Source: Deltaproteobacteria bacterium
GTDB taxonomy: Bacteria; Myxococcota_A; Polyangia; Polyangiales; JADJMO01
NCBI GenBank assembly: GCA_016182965.1
Contig: JACPFM010000061.1
Span: 1-60,686 of the forward strand
Reading direction: 5' to 3'
Length of the DNA: 60,686 bases
The notes under the pieces are model-generated. The model searched no databases. It worked only from the letters and a program-made list of their open reading frames with translations, and had not been told where the DNA came from. Below, one piece after another: positions 32,092 through 43,200 of the stretch (its first letter is position 1; every line of letters starts with the position of its first letter). The position numbers were made by a program, and so were the translations under genes.

Positions 32092-35000
32092 GTGACTCGT
32101 CGCCGTTCAGCCGTCCGCAGCGGAGCGCCCGAGGTGGGGCGTGTCTTCGCGTGGCTCGCGCTGTTCGTGCTGACGCTCGTGGGCAGCATCGCGGTCGCGC
32201 TGCCGTTCCTCTTCCAGTCCAGCGCGATTCGCGGGCGAATCGAGCGCGCCATCGCGGCGGCGGTGAAGGACGAGACCAACCTGGACGTGTCGCTGCGCAT
32301 CGACCGCGCTCTGTGGCCGCCCGGGGTGATGGTGCGAGACATCACGGTTGCGTCGAGTACCCCGGGAAGACCGTTCGCACGGGTGGGTGAAGCGCGGGTC
32401 ACGGTGCGACCGTTCGCGCTGCTCTCGGGCCGGGTGGTCCTCGACGGCATCGAGCTCGTCGGTCCCGAGGCCGACGTCGAGCTGGTCGACGGCGCGCTCG
32501 CCAACCTGCCGCTGAAGCTCAAGCCGCACCCGCCCAAGGCGAAGGAGACGCAGATCGAGCCGCCGTTCCGGGTCGTGGCGATCACCGGCGCGAAGGTCAA
32601 GCTGACGAGCGTCACCGCGGGCAGCGCGCCGATCGCGCTCGAGCTCGCCGGCATCGATTTCGACGTCGACGTCGGCGGCGAGGGCACGCCGGTCTACGAC
32701 GTGCGCCTGCACAAGGCGTCGGGCGTGATCCACACGACGCACCAGCAGGTGAACGAGTGGCCGCTGCCCGATCGCTTCGAGCCGGAGCCGAAGCCGGGCG
32801 CACCGCCGCCGCCCGCGACCAAGCCGCCGTTCCCCGCGTTCGCGATGCACGACGACGACGCGATCTGCAACGTGTCGCTCTCGCTGCGCGTCACCGACGC
32901 GGCGACCGCGATCGATCTCGTGCTCAAGCGCGTCTCGATCGACGCGCGGCTCGACGACGATCCCGCGGTGGGCGCGCCGCCGTCGTGCGCGCCGGGCGCG
33001 ACGCGCGACGACCGCGTGGTGTCGCTCGAGGTCGAGGCGATCGACGCCGAGATCCCCAAGACGAGCGAGGCGGCCCCGCCGGCGGCGGGCGCGAAGAAGC
33101 CGTCGGTGAAGATCGCCATGGGCACGCTCGGAGGGCGGCTGCGCGCGCGCGCCCCGGCGTTCCTCGCCTATCGCTACGTGCCCTTCGATCCGATCGACGG
33201 CTGGCTGTCCGTCGAGGTCGACGCGCTGGCCGCGCTCGATCTCGACGATCCGATGAACGGCATCCTGAAGGCGTCGGCGACCGGTCGCTTCGAGGGGCAC
33301 GATCTCCGCCTGTCGAAGTTCCACTTCGGCACCCTCGCGAGCGGCGACTTCGCGCTCAAGACGCCGCTCACCATCGCCTCGCAGAAGATCGAGGTCGACT
33401 ACGGCGGCGGGCAGGTCGCGGTCACCGACTTCGAGCTGAAGCTCGCGCCCGCGCCGCTCGCGAAGAAGAAGCTGCCGATGCGGGCGAACGTGGCGATCAA
33501 GGATCTGCCGTTCCCCGGCCTCATCCGCGAGCTCGCCGTGTCGAAGGCGGCGCACGTGCGCTGGGACTTCAAGGAGGCCAAGGCGTCGATCGCCGGGTTC
33601 CTCGATCCGCTTCAGCTCGACGGAGACCTCAAGGCGAACACCCGCAATTTCGAGCTCGGCTCGGCGCCGGTCGAGAAGCCGAACCACGGCCACATCATCG
33701 GCCTGTCGCCCAAGACCGGCGGCGTCGCCGACCTCACGGCCAAGGTGGTCATCCGCCCCGACTACCTCGGCTTCGAGCAGATCAACGCCGCGTTCGGCGG
33801 CACGCGTGCCGCCGGTCGGGTGCTCATCGGGTTCCACAATCGCTTCGAGCTCGACGTGAACAGCGAGCAGATCGATCTGGCCGACGCGACGCCCCTGGTG
33901 ACGTTCGCCCTCGGCGGCACCGGCAAGGTCGAGCTGAAGATCCGCGGCACGTTCGACGAGTTCAAGGGGGAGGGCACCGCGGCCTTCGCCAACTTCCTCT
34001 TCGACAAGTTCGCCCTCGGCGACGTCGAGAGCGCCAACTACGTCTTCAATGACGACGCGGTCATCGAGATCGCCGCGCTCAAGGCACGACACGGCGAGTC
34101 GCGCTACGACATCTCGAGCATGCGCATCGACCTCGGCGTCCCCGAGGGCGTGGTGGTCGACGCGCTGGCCAAGAGCGGCAACTTCGCGCTCGAGGAGCTG
34201 TACGCGATCTTCGAGATGACCGGCGACCCGCGCTGGGCCGAGATCCAGGGGCACGTGGCGGTCGACGCGCGCGCGCACTTCGTGGTCGGCGGCAAGAACG
34301 ATCCCTGCGGCGGCGGGCGCCTCGATCTCGACGTCACCGGCAACGTGCTCGCGCTCGATCTGTTCGGTGAGCGCTACGACGGCGGCGCCGCCGACGTCTC
34401 GCTCACCTGGTGGGATTTCGACGGCGGCGGCCTCGGCATGGACCTCGACGTGCACGCCGCGACCCTCCGCAAGAAGGGCGGCGGCACCATCGTCGCCTCC
34501 GGCAACGTGCGGCGCGGCGGCAACCTCAACATGAAGGTCACCGCGTCGGGCGTCTCGCTCAAGTCGCTGGCCGCGCTGCCGGCGACGAACGTCCCGATCG
34601 ACGGCACCATCGACGCGGTGGCCGAGGTCGGCGGCACCTTCGACACGATGCGCGTCATCGCCGACGCCAACGTCTCGCCGGTGCGCGTCGAGGGCTTCAC
34701 CCTCGAGCGCTCGAAGCTGCGCGTGATGCGCGAACCGCTCGCGACCATTCCCCCGTCGATCCAGCCCGACGCGAAGGGGTGCTTCAAGGTCGCGCCCAAG
34801 CCGTTCGATCCGGTGAAGTACGCCTCCGATCCGAAGGAGGGAGAGTTCGCGATCTCCGGGGCGTTGTTCGGCGGGAGCATCAAGCTCGACGACTTCCGCG
34901 TGAGCGATCAGCGCAAGAAGGTCGCCCGCGGGAAGATCGCCGTCGACTCGCTCGATCTCGCGCCGCTGTCGCTGCTGCGACCCGAGAACACCGCGGAGGT

Positions 35001-36675
35001 CCTCGAGGACAAGGCCGACACCACGCAGCTCGTCGCGGTGTCGGGCAAGGCGAGCGCCGAGGTCACGCTCGACGCGTACCCGATCAGCGAGTGGTGGAGC
35101 TCCGAGGGCAGGATCGACAAGCTCGCGGTCGTCGCGACGCGCGGCGACGTGACCGTCGCGACCGTGAACCCCACACCCGCGATCACCTTCGGCAAGTCGG
35201 GCCTCTCGCTGCCGACCACCACGCTGTCGCTCAAGTTCGGCGACATGCCGACGCAGGTGCTCGTCGGCGCGAAGGTCACCCGCTCCCCCGGCGACGCGAA
35301 GCCGGCCGAGCTGTCCGCGACGATCGAGCTGCCCACGGTCCCGCTGGCGCGGCTCGAGGAGTTCATGCCGAAGTGGATCGATCGCGCCGAGGGCGTCGCC
35401 CACGCGAGGCTGGCGATCGGCGGCACCCTGAGGTCGCCGACCTGGGACGGCGAGCTGCGCGTCGAGAACGGCGCCTTCGCCTTCAAGGCGTTCTCCATGC
35501 CGCTCGTCGCGGTCAACGGTGTCATCCGCGTCGATCCCAAGCGCGGCGTGTCCATCGAGAAGCTCCAGGGGGAGCTCGGCGGCGGCAAGTTCAACGCGAC
35601 GGGCGGCGTCGCCCTCAAGGGCACGTCGTTCGGCGACGCCGATCTGAAGCTCACCGCGCGCGACGTCCACTTCCGCTACGGCGACGGCATGTCGATGACG
35701 TTCGGGACCGACCTGCGGATCACGTGGAGCCCGCCCGATCCGGGGCAGGTCTCCGCGCCGGCGCGGGTCGAGGGCGTCGTCGACGCCGACAGCTTCCTCT
35801 ACGAGAAGCAGATCAAGCTGTTCGACGTGTCGGCGATCCAGACCGCCAAGCGCACGGAGGTCGAGGCGTACGATCCGGCGCGCGACCTCGTCTCGTTCGA
35901 CGTCGAGATCCGCAGCAAGCGCGGCTTCAAGGTGAAGAACAACCTGGTCGACGCGACCCTGACCATCGGGCAGAGCGGGCTGCGCGTGGTCGGCACCAAC
36001 CAGCGGTGGGGCATGTTGGGCGAGCTGGTCGTGCTCAAGGGCGGCGTCTTCAAGCTGCGCCGTCACGACTTCGACATCCGCGAGGGCGCGCTGCGGTTCG
36101 AGGACGAGACCAAGATCGACCCGAACATCGACGTCAGCGCGGTCACCGATTTCCGCCGCGCCGCCGCCGCCGGCGCGACCGCCGAGTGGCGCATCAAGAT
36201 GCACGTCTACGGCACGCGCGACGAGCTGAAGATGGAGCTCACCAGCGAGCCGCAGCTGTCGCAGGAGGACATCTTCTGGCTCTTGACCATCGGCATGACC
36301 AAGGCCGAGTCGGCGCAGATCGGCGGCAACGTCGCCGGCGGCGCGGGCCTCGACCTCATCGCCAACGTCACCGGCGTCAACGAGACGCTGACCCAGGCGA
36401 TCCCGGTGATCGACGAGTTCCGCTTCGGTACGGCCTACAGCCTCCGCACGGGCAGGACCGAGCCGCAGGTGACGTTCGGCAAGAAGCTCTCCGACACGCT
36501 GCGCGCGAGCGTCACCCAGGGCTTCGGCGAGCGCCGGGAGATCCAGGCCAACATCGAGTGGCGCCTGATGAAGGGCGTGTCGGTCCTTGGCTCCTACGAC
36601 AACGTGAATGACGTATCCTCGCAGGCGTTTGGAAACGTCGGCGTCGACCTGCGCTACCGCCTCGAGTTCGAGTGA
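32092..36675 (+). CDS. tamB: TamB-like translocation and assembly module protein
   Basis: 1527 residues from GTG. One N-terminal membrane helix (about 19-42) anchors a very long periplasmic part made of repetitive beta-strands (AsmA/TamB type). The C-terminal DUF490-like domain is clear: ESAQIGGNVAGGAGLDLIAN, DEFRFGTAYSLRTGRTEPQV and the end VGVDLRYRLEFE. TamB proteins span the periplasm as a hydrophobic groove, moving lipids or assisting barrel assembly together with an Omp85 protein. That partner is encoded next, beyond a short stem-loop. At about 1.5 kb of residues it is slightly longer than enterobacterial TamB. Confidence 0.87.
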   Translation: MTRRRSAVRSGAPEVGRVFAWLALFVLTLVGSIAVALPFLFQSSAIRGRIERAIAAAVKDETNLDVSLRIDRALWPPGVMVRDITVASSTPGRPFARVGEARVTVRPFALLSGRVVLDGIELVGPEADVELVDGALANLPLKLKPHPPKAKETQIEPPFRVVAITGAKVKLTSVTAGSAPIALELAGIDFDVDVGGEGTPVYDVRLHKASGVIHTTHQQVNEWPLPDRFEPEPKPGAPPPPATKPPFPAFAMHDDDAICNVSLSLRVTDAATAIDLVLKRVSIDARLDDDPAVGAPPSCAPGATRDDRVVSLEVEAIDAEIPKTSEAAPPAAGAKKPSVKIAMGTLGGRLRARAPAFLAYRYVPFDPIDGWLSVEVDALAALDLDDPMNGILKASATGRFEGHDLRLSKFHFGTLASGDFALKTPLTIASQKIEVDYGGGQVAVTDFELKLAPAPLAKKKLPMRANVAIKDLPFPGLIRELAVSKAAHVRWDFKEAKASIAGFLDPLQLDGDLKANTRNFELGSAPVEKPNHGHIIGLSPKTGGVADLTAKVVIRPDYLGFEQINAAFGGTRAAGRVLIGFHNRFELDVNSEQIDLADATPLVTFALGGTGKVELKIRGTFDEFKGEGTAAFANFLFDKFALGDVESANYVFNDDAVIEIAALKARHGESRYDISSMRIDLGVPEGVVVDALAKSGNFALEELYAIFEMTGDPRWAEIQGHVAVDARAHFVVGGKNDPCGGGRLDLDVTGNVLALDLFGERYDGGAADVSLTWWDFDGGGLGMDLDVHAATLRKKGGGTIVASGNVRRGGNLNMKVTASGVSLKSLAALPATNVPIDGTIDAVAEVGGTFDTMRVIADANVSPVRVEGFTLERSKLRVMREPLATIPPSIQPDAKGCFKVAPKPFDPVKYASDPKEGEFAISGALFGGSIKLDDFRVSDQRKKVARGKIAVDSLDLAPLSLLRPENTAEVLEDKADTTQLVAVSGKASAEVTLDAYPISEWWSSEGRIDKLAVVATRGDVTVATVNPTPAITFGKSGLSLPTTTLSLKFGDMPTQVLVGAKVTRSPGDAKPAELSATIELPTVPLARLEEFMPKWIDRAEGVAHARLAIGGTLRSPTWDGELRVENGAFAFKAFSMPLVAVNGVIRVDPKRGVSIEKLQGELGGGKFNATGGVALKGTSFGDADLKLTARDVHFRYGDGMSMTFGTDLRITWSPPDPGQVSAPARVEGVVDADSFLYEKQIKLFDVSAIQTAKRTEVEAYDPARDLVSFDVEIRSKRGFKVKNNLVDATLTIGQSGLRVVGTNQRWGMLGELVVLKGGVFKLRRHDFDIREGALRFEDETKIDPNIDVSAVTDFRRAAAAGATAEWRIKMHVYGTRDELKMELTSEPQLSQEDIFWLLTIGMTKAESAQIGGNVAGGAGLDLIANVTGVNETLTQAIPVIDEFRFGTAYSLRTGRTEPQVTFGKKLSDTLRASVTQGFGERREIQANIEWRLMKGVSVLGSYDNVNDVSSQAFGNVGVDLRYRLEFE

Positions 36676-36689
36676 GGTGCCGTTGGGAA

Positions 36690-36718
36690 ATGCCCCCAGG
36701 CCGAGGCCGGGGGGGCAT
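36690..36718 (+). other. Stem-loop between tamB and the Omp85-type gene
   Basis: ATGCCCCC (36690-36697) pairs with GGGGGCAT (36711-36718), and GGCC pairs with GGCC inside. It lies 15 nt after the tamB stop and 6 nt before the preferred start of the next gene. It may act as a partial terminator or as a cap that adjusts the ratio of the two proteins. Confidence 0.65.
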
Positions 36719-36724
36719 CTCCTC

Positions 36725-39700
36725 TTGACGCGCGTCCTCCTCGCGGTCGCCGTGCTCCTCTTCGCCTTCGGCGCCGGCGCGCAGACCGCGGCGGATCCCG
36801 GCGCCGCGCCGGCCGCCGGCGAGCTGCCGTCGTTGCCGGTGACGCTGCCCGACACCGCGGCGTTCGAGGGCAAGACGGTCACCGCGGTGCGCGCGAAGCT
36901 CGAGGGCCTCCTGTGGACGAAGCCGCCCGTGCTGCAGGCGCCGAAGGTCGGCGCGCCGTTCGCCCTCGCGGCCGCGCGCGCGGAGCTGATGCGGCTCTTG
37001 CAGGGGGGCGGGTTCTCCGGCGGCTCGCTCGAGCTCGAGGCGAAGCCCGGCGGCGTCGACGTCGTCTTCCGGCTGGTCCCGGCGCGCCTCGTGCGGCGGA
37101 TCATGTTCAAGGGCAACGACCTCGGTGACGACGCGGTCCGTCGCGCCGCCGGACTGGTCGACGTGCGCGACGTCACCGAGAAGAGCCTGGAGGACGCGCG
37201 CAAGAGGGTGCGCGAGTACTTCCTGCTCCGTGGGTTCCCCCAGGCGAAGGTCGACGTCGCGACCATCGAGACCGACGTGCCATTGGTCGTCCTCGTGCAG
37301 GTCACGATCTCCGCCGGGCCGCCGAGCATCGTGCAGCGACGCGTCTTCGCCGGCCTTCCCCCCTGGGATCCCAACGCGCTCGCCCTCGCCCAGGGCTACG
37401 CGGTCGGCTCGGGCGATCGCGCCGATCAGGAGGCGCTCGATCTGGCCGACCGCACGCTGACGACGGCGCTGCGCGGCGCCGGGTTCCCGAGCGCGACGGT
37501 CAGCCACGCCCTCGTGCCCGAGGGCGGCGGCGTCGCGCTGACCGTCCAGGTCGCCGCCGGCTCGAAGGTCGTGCCCTCGTTCGAGGGCAACGTCGTGTTC
37601 GATCGCGAGGGCATCCTCGACGTCCTCGACCTCGAGAACGAGTCCGATCGCTCGCCCCTGCGCCTCGCCTCGAAGATCGAGGGGGCCTACCGGCGGCTCG
37701 GGTACCTCGACGTCCTGGTCGAGACCGATCTGCTCGGCAAGCCGACCGACGCGCAGCGCACCCTCTTGTTCCGCATCCGCGAGGGCGATCTGGTCACCGT
37801 CGAGAAGCGGCTGTACCCGTGCCTCGGCGGCGCGCTCTCCGCCACGCGCATCGACGAGGAGATCGACTCGTTCCTCGACGAGGACCTGGCGGGCGAGGGC
37901 TTCGGCGACGCGAGCGGCAAGCCGGTCGACAGCACGATGGGCAAGTCGGGCGACGTGGCGAGCGGCGCGCGCCCCAAGCCGCACGTCCCGACGGCGCGCT
38001 CGATCTTCGTCGCCGAGACCTACGATCGCGCGCGCGAGCACCTCGTCGAGCTGTACCGCTCCGAGGGGTACATGTTCGTCGAGATCGGAGAGGTCGGGCT
38101 CCTGCGCGCGGGGTGCGCCAAGGGCTCGATGCCAGGCCCCACGGGCTGCAAGCCGACGCCGCTGCCGAAGCTCGACGAGAAGATGCTCTGTCTCCACGAC
38201 CCGAACCAGCTGCCGCTGCCCGTTCCGCCGCTCGACAAGAAGTCGGCGTGCGTCGCCGATCCGCTCATCGGCCGCGAGTGCGCGCCGACGGTGACGGTGG
38301 TGCTGCCGATCAACCCCGGTCCGCGCTCGTTCCTCTGGGACGTGGTCTTCGAGGGCACGCACGCGGCCTCGCCGGCGCAACTCGGCAAGTCGAAGATCAC
38401 CGGGTCGCACCTGCGCATGGGCGATCCGCTGTCGCTCCGGGACATCGAGGCCGCCCGCAAGGCCATCGTCGATTACTACCGCGACGAGGGCTACTGGTTC
38501 GTCAACGTGCGCGTCACGTTCGACTACTCGACCGACAAGTCGCGCGCGCGCGTGCGCTTCGTGATCAACGAGGGCGAGCAGGTCGTCATCGAGAAGATAT
38601 TCGTCGAGGGGGAGCGCCACACGCTCGAGAGCCTCATCCGCGCGCGCCTGCTCATCGAGGAGGGGGGCATCTACCGCGCGAAGCTGGTGCGCGAGTCGCA
38701 GGATCGCCTGGTCAAGCTCGGCGTGTTCCAGAGCGTCTCGATCGGCCTCGTCAACCCCAACATCCCGGCGAAGCGCAAGAGCGTCATCATCAACGTCGTC
38801 GAGCGCCCGCGGCAGCACTTCGACTACAAGATCGGCTACGGCCTCGCCGAGGGTTTCCGCTTCAACGGCGAATACGGCTACGCGAACATCGGCGGCTACG
38901 CGGCCACGCTCAACGTGCGACTGCGCATGTCCTACCAGCCGTTCCTCGGCTGCGACACCGACAACCCGGGCTCCTGCAAGCTCTACGATCCGGTCGTCGT
39001 CCGGCGCTGGTCCGACGAGACGCAGGTGAACGGTCTGCGCCGCTATCCGCGGCGCGCGAGCATCGGCGTCACGCTGCCGCACACGCCGATCTTCGGCGCG
39101 ACGGTCCGCACGACGCTGGAGCTCGTGAACATCCTCGACCTGCGGCGCGACTTCGTGCTCGACAAGTACTCGCCGATCCTGACGTTCACCTACTCGCCGT
39201 GGCAGCCGCTCACGCTCACGTTCGGCGGTGACCTCGAGTACAACAGCTTCCGAACGTTCGACAGCCGCACCGTGGAGGACATCCTCAGCGGACCGACCGG
39301 CGGCGCGCTCGCTCCGCTGCTCCGCGTGCCCGCCGGCGACACCGGCGTCGCCGCGGTGAACAGCACGGTCACCTTCGACTTCCGCGACAACAAGCTCGGG
39401 GCGACGAAGAACGGGTACGTCTCGCTCTCCACCGAGTACGTCCGCTCGATCGTGACCGCGAAGAACGGGCCGCGGCAGGACTTCCTCCACGTGTTCGGCG
39501 GCGCCGGCGTGTATTACAAGCTCGGCTTCCTGCCGAAGAAGCCGGTCCTCGCCTTCGAGCTGCGCGGCGGCGGCAACTTCAACGTGGGGAGCTGCTACGG
39601 CGTCGGCGAGTCGGCCGCGGCCCGCGCCGTCTGCGACACCTACCCCGACCGGCTGTACTACCTCGGAGGCGTCGAGACGAACCGCGGGTTCTTCCCCGGG

Positions 39701-40147
39701 CAGCTGCTGCCGCAGGACTCGATCGATCAGCTGCTGGCCAACCCGAACGCGCAACTCGGCGCCGTGGCCTGCGAGGAGTACCCCACCGACTCGGCCGGCA
39801 GGCGGATGAACGTCAACGCTGGCGTCGCCGAGGCGACGGGCAACTCCTGCGGGGTCCAGCTCGGCGCAATCGCGCCGCGCGGCGGGAACGTCTTCATCAA
39901 CCCGCGCCTCGAGATGCGGGTCGGCGCGTTCCGCTGGGGCGGGTTCGTCGTATTCGTCGACGCGTCGAACGCGTGGCGCGATCGCACGCAATTCAGGCCG
40001 TGGCGGCTGCGCTACTCCGTCGGCCCCGGCATCTCGGTCGACACCCCGGTCGGCCCGGTCGCGCTGGACGTCGGCTTCAACCTGACCCGCTACCCGCAGT
40101 TCGGCGAGCCCCTCGCGGTCTTCAACTTCTCGATCGGGCGCTTCTGA
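36725..40147 (+). CDS. Omp85-type outer-membrane assembly protein (BamA/TamA-like)
   Basis: 1140 residues from the TTG at 36725, which gives the clean signal sequence MTRVLLAVAVLLFAFGAGAQ. An in-frame GTG at 36677 is possible but would translate through the stem-loop. About five POTRA-like repeats (about 40-640) precede the 16-strand barrel, which ends FNFSIGRF with the expected terminal Phe. ETNRGFFPG resembles the VRGF/Y loop-6 motif. A Cys-rich insert (five cysteines, about residues 460-520) interrupts the POTRA region. With the adjacent TamB-like protein it probably forms a TamAB-type assembly or lipid-transfer machine. At this length it exceeds typical BamA (about 800). Confidence 0.85.
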   Translation: MTRVLLAVAVLLFAFGAGAQTAADPGAAPAAGELPSLPVTLPDTAAFEGKTVTAVRAKLEGLLWTKPPVLQAPKVGAPFALAAARAELMRLLQGGGFSGGSLELEAKPGGVDVVFRLVPARLVRRIMFKGNDLGDDAVRRAAGLVDVRDVTEKSLEDARKRVREYFLLRGFPQAKVDVATIETDVPLVVLVQVTISAGPPSIVQRRVFAGLPPWDPNALALAQGYAVGSGDRADQEALDLADRTLTTALRGAGFPSATVSHALVPEGGGVALTVQVAAGSKVVPSFEGNVVFDREGILDVLDLENESDRSPLRLASKIEGAYRRLGYLDVLVETDLLGKPTDAQRTLLFRIREGDLVTVEKRLYPCLGGALSATRIDEEIDSFLDEDLAGEGFGDASGKPVDSTMGKSGDVASGARPKPHVPTARSIFVAETYDRAREHLVELYRSEGYMFVEIGEVGLLRAGCAKGSMPGPTGCKPTPLPKLDEKMLCLHDPNQLPLPVPPLDKKSACVADPLIGRECAPTVTVVLPINPGPRSFLWDVVFEGTHAASPAQLGKSKITGSHLRMGDPLSLRDIEAARKAIVDYYRDEGYWFVNVRVTFDYSTDKSRARVRFVINEGEQVVIEKIFVEGERHTLESLIRARLLIEEGGIYRAKLVRESQDRLVKLGVFQSVSIGLVNPNIPAKRKSVIINVVERPRQHFDYKIGYGLAEGFRFNGEYGYANIGGYAATLNVRLRMSYQPFLGCDTDNPGSCKLYDPVVVRRWSDETQVNGLRRYPRRASIGVTLPHTPIFGATVRTTLELVNILDLRRDFVLDKYSPILTFTYSPWQPLTLTFGGDLEYNSFRTFDSRTVEDILSGPTGGALAPLLRVPAGDTGVAAVNSTVTFDFRDNKLGATKNGYVSLSTEYVRSIVTAKNGPRQDFLHVFGGAGVYYKLGFLPKKPVLAFELRGGGNFNVGSCYGVGESAAARAVCDTYPDRLYYLGGVETNRGFFPGQLLPQDSIDQLLANPNAQLGAVACEEYPTDSAGRRMNVNAGVAEATGNSCGVQLGAIAPRGGNVFINPRLEMRVGAFRWGGFVVFVDASNAWRDRTQFRPWRLRYSVGPGISVDTPVGPVALDVGFNLTRYPQFGEPLAVFNFSIGRF

Positions 40148-40284
40148 CGCTCGCCCATGGGCTGCACGATCAGCCGTGCTCTCCCGGCGCCGCCGGCGTG
40201 ACGCGCAGCGCCATGGGCGCTGACCCGGATGCGCCTCCATCATGGAATCTTGCCTACCCGCTAGCCGGATTCTCCGATCGTGAT

Positions 40285-43200
40285 ATGCCTCGGCTCATGC
40301 GGCATCTCGGCGCTTCGCGGAGCGTTGTCTCCCTCCTGGTCTTGCTTCTCTCGACGTTCGCGATCGCATGCGGCGGTGGCGAGGAGTCCATCCCCTCGGA
40401 CGATCAAGACACCGGAATGGAGGTCTCCGGCGACGAGACCGCGATCGACGCTGGCGAAGCCGGCGACGAGACGTCGACCGAAGCCGGCGACGAGACGTCG
40501 ACCGAAGCCGGCGACGAGACGTCGACCGAGGCCGGAGACGAGACCGCGATCGACGCAGCCGATGCGGCCGACGAGACCTCGACCGACGCGCCCGACGGCG
40601 ATGCGCCGCCGGCCGACGGGGAGGCCGGGGCGCTGCCGACGCTCTCGATCGACGACGTCGTCGTCACCGAGGGCAACACCGGTACGAGCGAAGCGACGTT
40701 CACCGTCTCGCTCTCGTCGGCGAGCACCAACCCGGTCACCGTCGCGTGGGCGACCTCCGACGGAACGGCCGTCGCGGGCGCCGATTACGTCTCGGGCGCG
40801 GGGACGCTCACGTTCGCCGCGGGGACCACGTCGCAGACCGTGAAGGTCACGATCAACGGCGACGCGCTCGACGAGAACGACGAGACCTTCAAGGTGACGC
40901 TGTCGTCGCCGACCGAGGCCACGATCGCGAAGGCCGAGGGCACCGGAACCATCACCGACGACGACGCGCAGCCGACGCTGTCGATCGACGACGTCTCCGT
41001 CTCCGAGGGCAACTCGGGCACCGCCACCGCGAAGTTCACGGTGACGCTCTCGGCCGCCAGCGGCCTGCCGGTGACCGTGGCGTTCGCGAGCGCGGACGGG
41101 ACCGCGACGACGGCCGGCAGCGACTACGTCGCCGCCAGCGGGACCTTGACCTTCCCTGCGGGCACCACGACCCAGACCATCGACGTCACCGTCAACGGCG
41201 ACGTGCTCAACGAGACCAACGAGACGTTCGCGCTCAACCTGTCGTCGCCGACCAACGCCACGCTCTCCAAGGGCGTGGGCACGGGGACGATCACGAACGA
41301 CGATACGGCGCCGACCCTCTCGATCGACGACGTCAACGTCACCGAGGGCAACAGCGGCACGAAGACCGCGACGTTCACCGTCACGCTCTCCTCGGCGAGC
41401 GGCGCGACCACCACCGCGTCCTACGCCACGTCCGACGGCACCGCGACGGCCGGCAGCGACTACGTCGCCATCCCGACCGGCACGCTCACGTTCGCCGCAG
41501 GCGAGACGATCAAGAGCGTCGTCGTCACCCTCAACGGCGACACGACCGCCGAGGCGGACGAGACCTTCAACGTCACCCTGTCGAGCCCGACCAACGCGAC
41601 GCTCGCCAAGGCGACCGGCGTCGGCACGATCGGCAACGACGACGGCGCGGTCATCCCCTCTCTTTCGATCAATGACGTCACGGTGACCGAGGGCAACTCC
41701 GGCACCAAGACGGCGACCTTCACCGTCACCCTGTCGTCCGCCGCGACCGGCACGGTCACCGTCGCGTACGCCACGAGCGATGGGACGGCGACCGCCGGCC
41801 CGACGGCGGCCGACTACGTCGCCAACACCGGCACGCTCACGTTCGCGCCTGGCGAGACCAGCAAGACGATCGCCGTCACCGTCAACGGCGACACCCTCTA
41901 CGAGGCGAGCGAGACCTTCTCGGTGACGCTCTCGGCCCCCACGGGCGCGACGCTCGGCACGTCGAAGGGCACGGGGACGATCACCAACGACGACACCGCG
42001 CCGACGATCTCGATCAGCGACGTGACCTCCACCGAGGGCGCCGCCGGCATCAAGGCGTTCACCTTCACGATCACGCTCTCGGCGGCCGCCGGCCTGCCGG
42101 TCACCGTCAATTTCGCCTCCGCCGACGGGACGGCGACCGCCGCCGGCAGCGCGAGCTCGGGCGGCACGGACTACACGAGCGCCAGCGGCACGCTCACCTT
42201 CGCGGCCGGCGCCACCGCGCAGGCGGTGTCGGTGCTGGTGAACGGCGACACGCTCAACGAGGCGGACGAGACCTTCGTCGTCAACCTCTCGGCCCCGGTG
42301 AACGCGACCATCGCCGACGGCCAGGGCACCGGGACGATCACCAACGACGATCCGCTGCCGTCGATCGTCATCAACAACGTCGGCCGCGGCGAAGGCAACA
42401 GCGGGACCTCCGCGTTCGTGTTCGCCGTGACGCTGTCGGCCCCGAGCGGGCGCGCGGTGACCGTGAACTACGCCACGGCCGACAACGGCGCGACCGCCGG
42501 CACCGACTACACCGCGGCCAGCGGCACGATCACCTTCGCTCCCGGGACCACCACCCAGAGCATCACGGTGCTGGTCAGCGGCGACACCACGATCGAACCG
42601 AACGAGCAGTTCCTGGTGAACCTCTCCGGCGCGGTGAGCGCGACCATCGCCGACCCGCAGGGGATCGGCCTGATCTTCAACGACGATGGCGCACCCACGC
42701 TGTCGATCAACGACGTGACCGTCACCGAGGGCAACGGCGGGACGACGACGGCGACCTTCACCGTGACGCTCTCGGCCTCCATGCCGGGGACGGTGACGGT
42801 CAACTACGCGACGTCGAACGGTACCGCCATCGCCGGGTCGGACTACACCGCGGCGACGGGCACGCTCACCTTCGCGCCGGGCACGACGTCCCAGACCGTC
42901 ACCGTGACGGTGACGGGTGACACGCTCGACGAGAACAACGAGTTCTTCTGGGTCAACCTCTCGGGCGCGACCGGCGGCGCGACCATCGCCGACGCGCAGG
43001 GCTGGTGCCAGATCAACGACGACGACGCGTCGCCCGCGCTCTCCATCGGCGACGTCACGATCACCGAGGGCAACAGCGGGACCACCGTCGCGACCGCGAC
43101 CGTCACGCTCTCGTCGGTGAGCGGCCGCACCGTCTTCGTGAACTACTCTACGGGCGCGAACACCGCCGTCCCGACGGGCGTCCTCGCGACCGGCGGCCAG

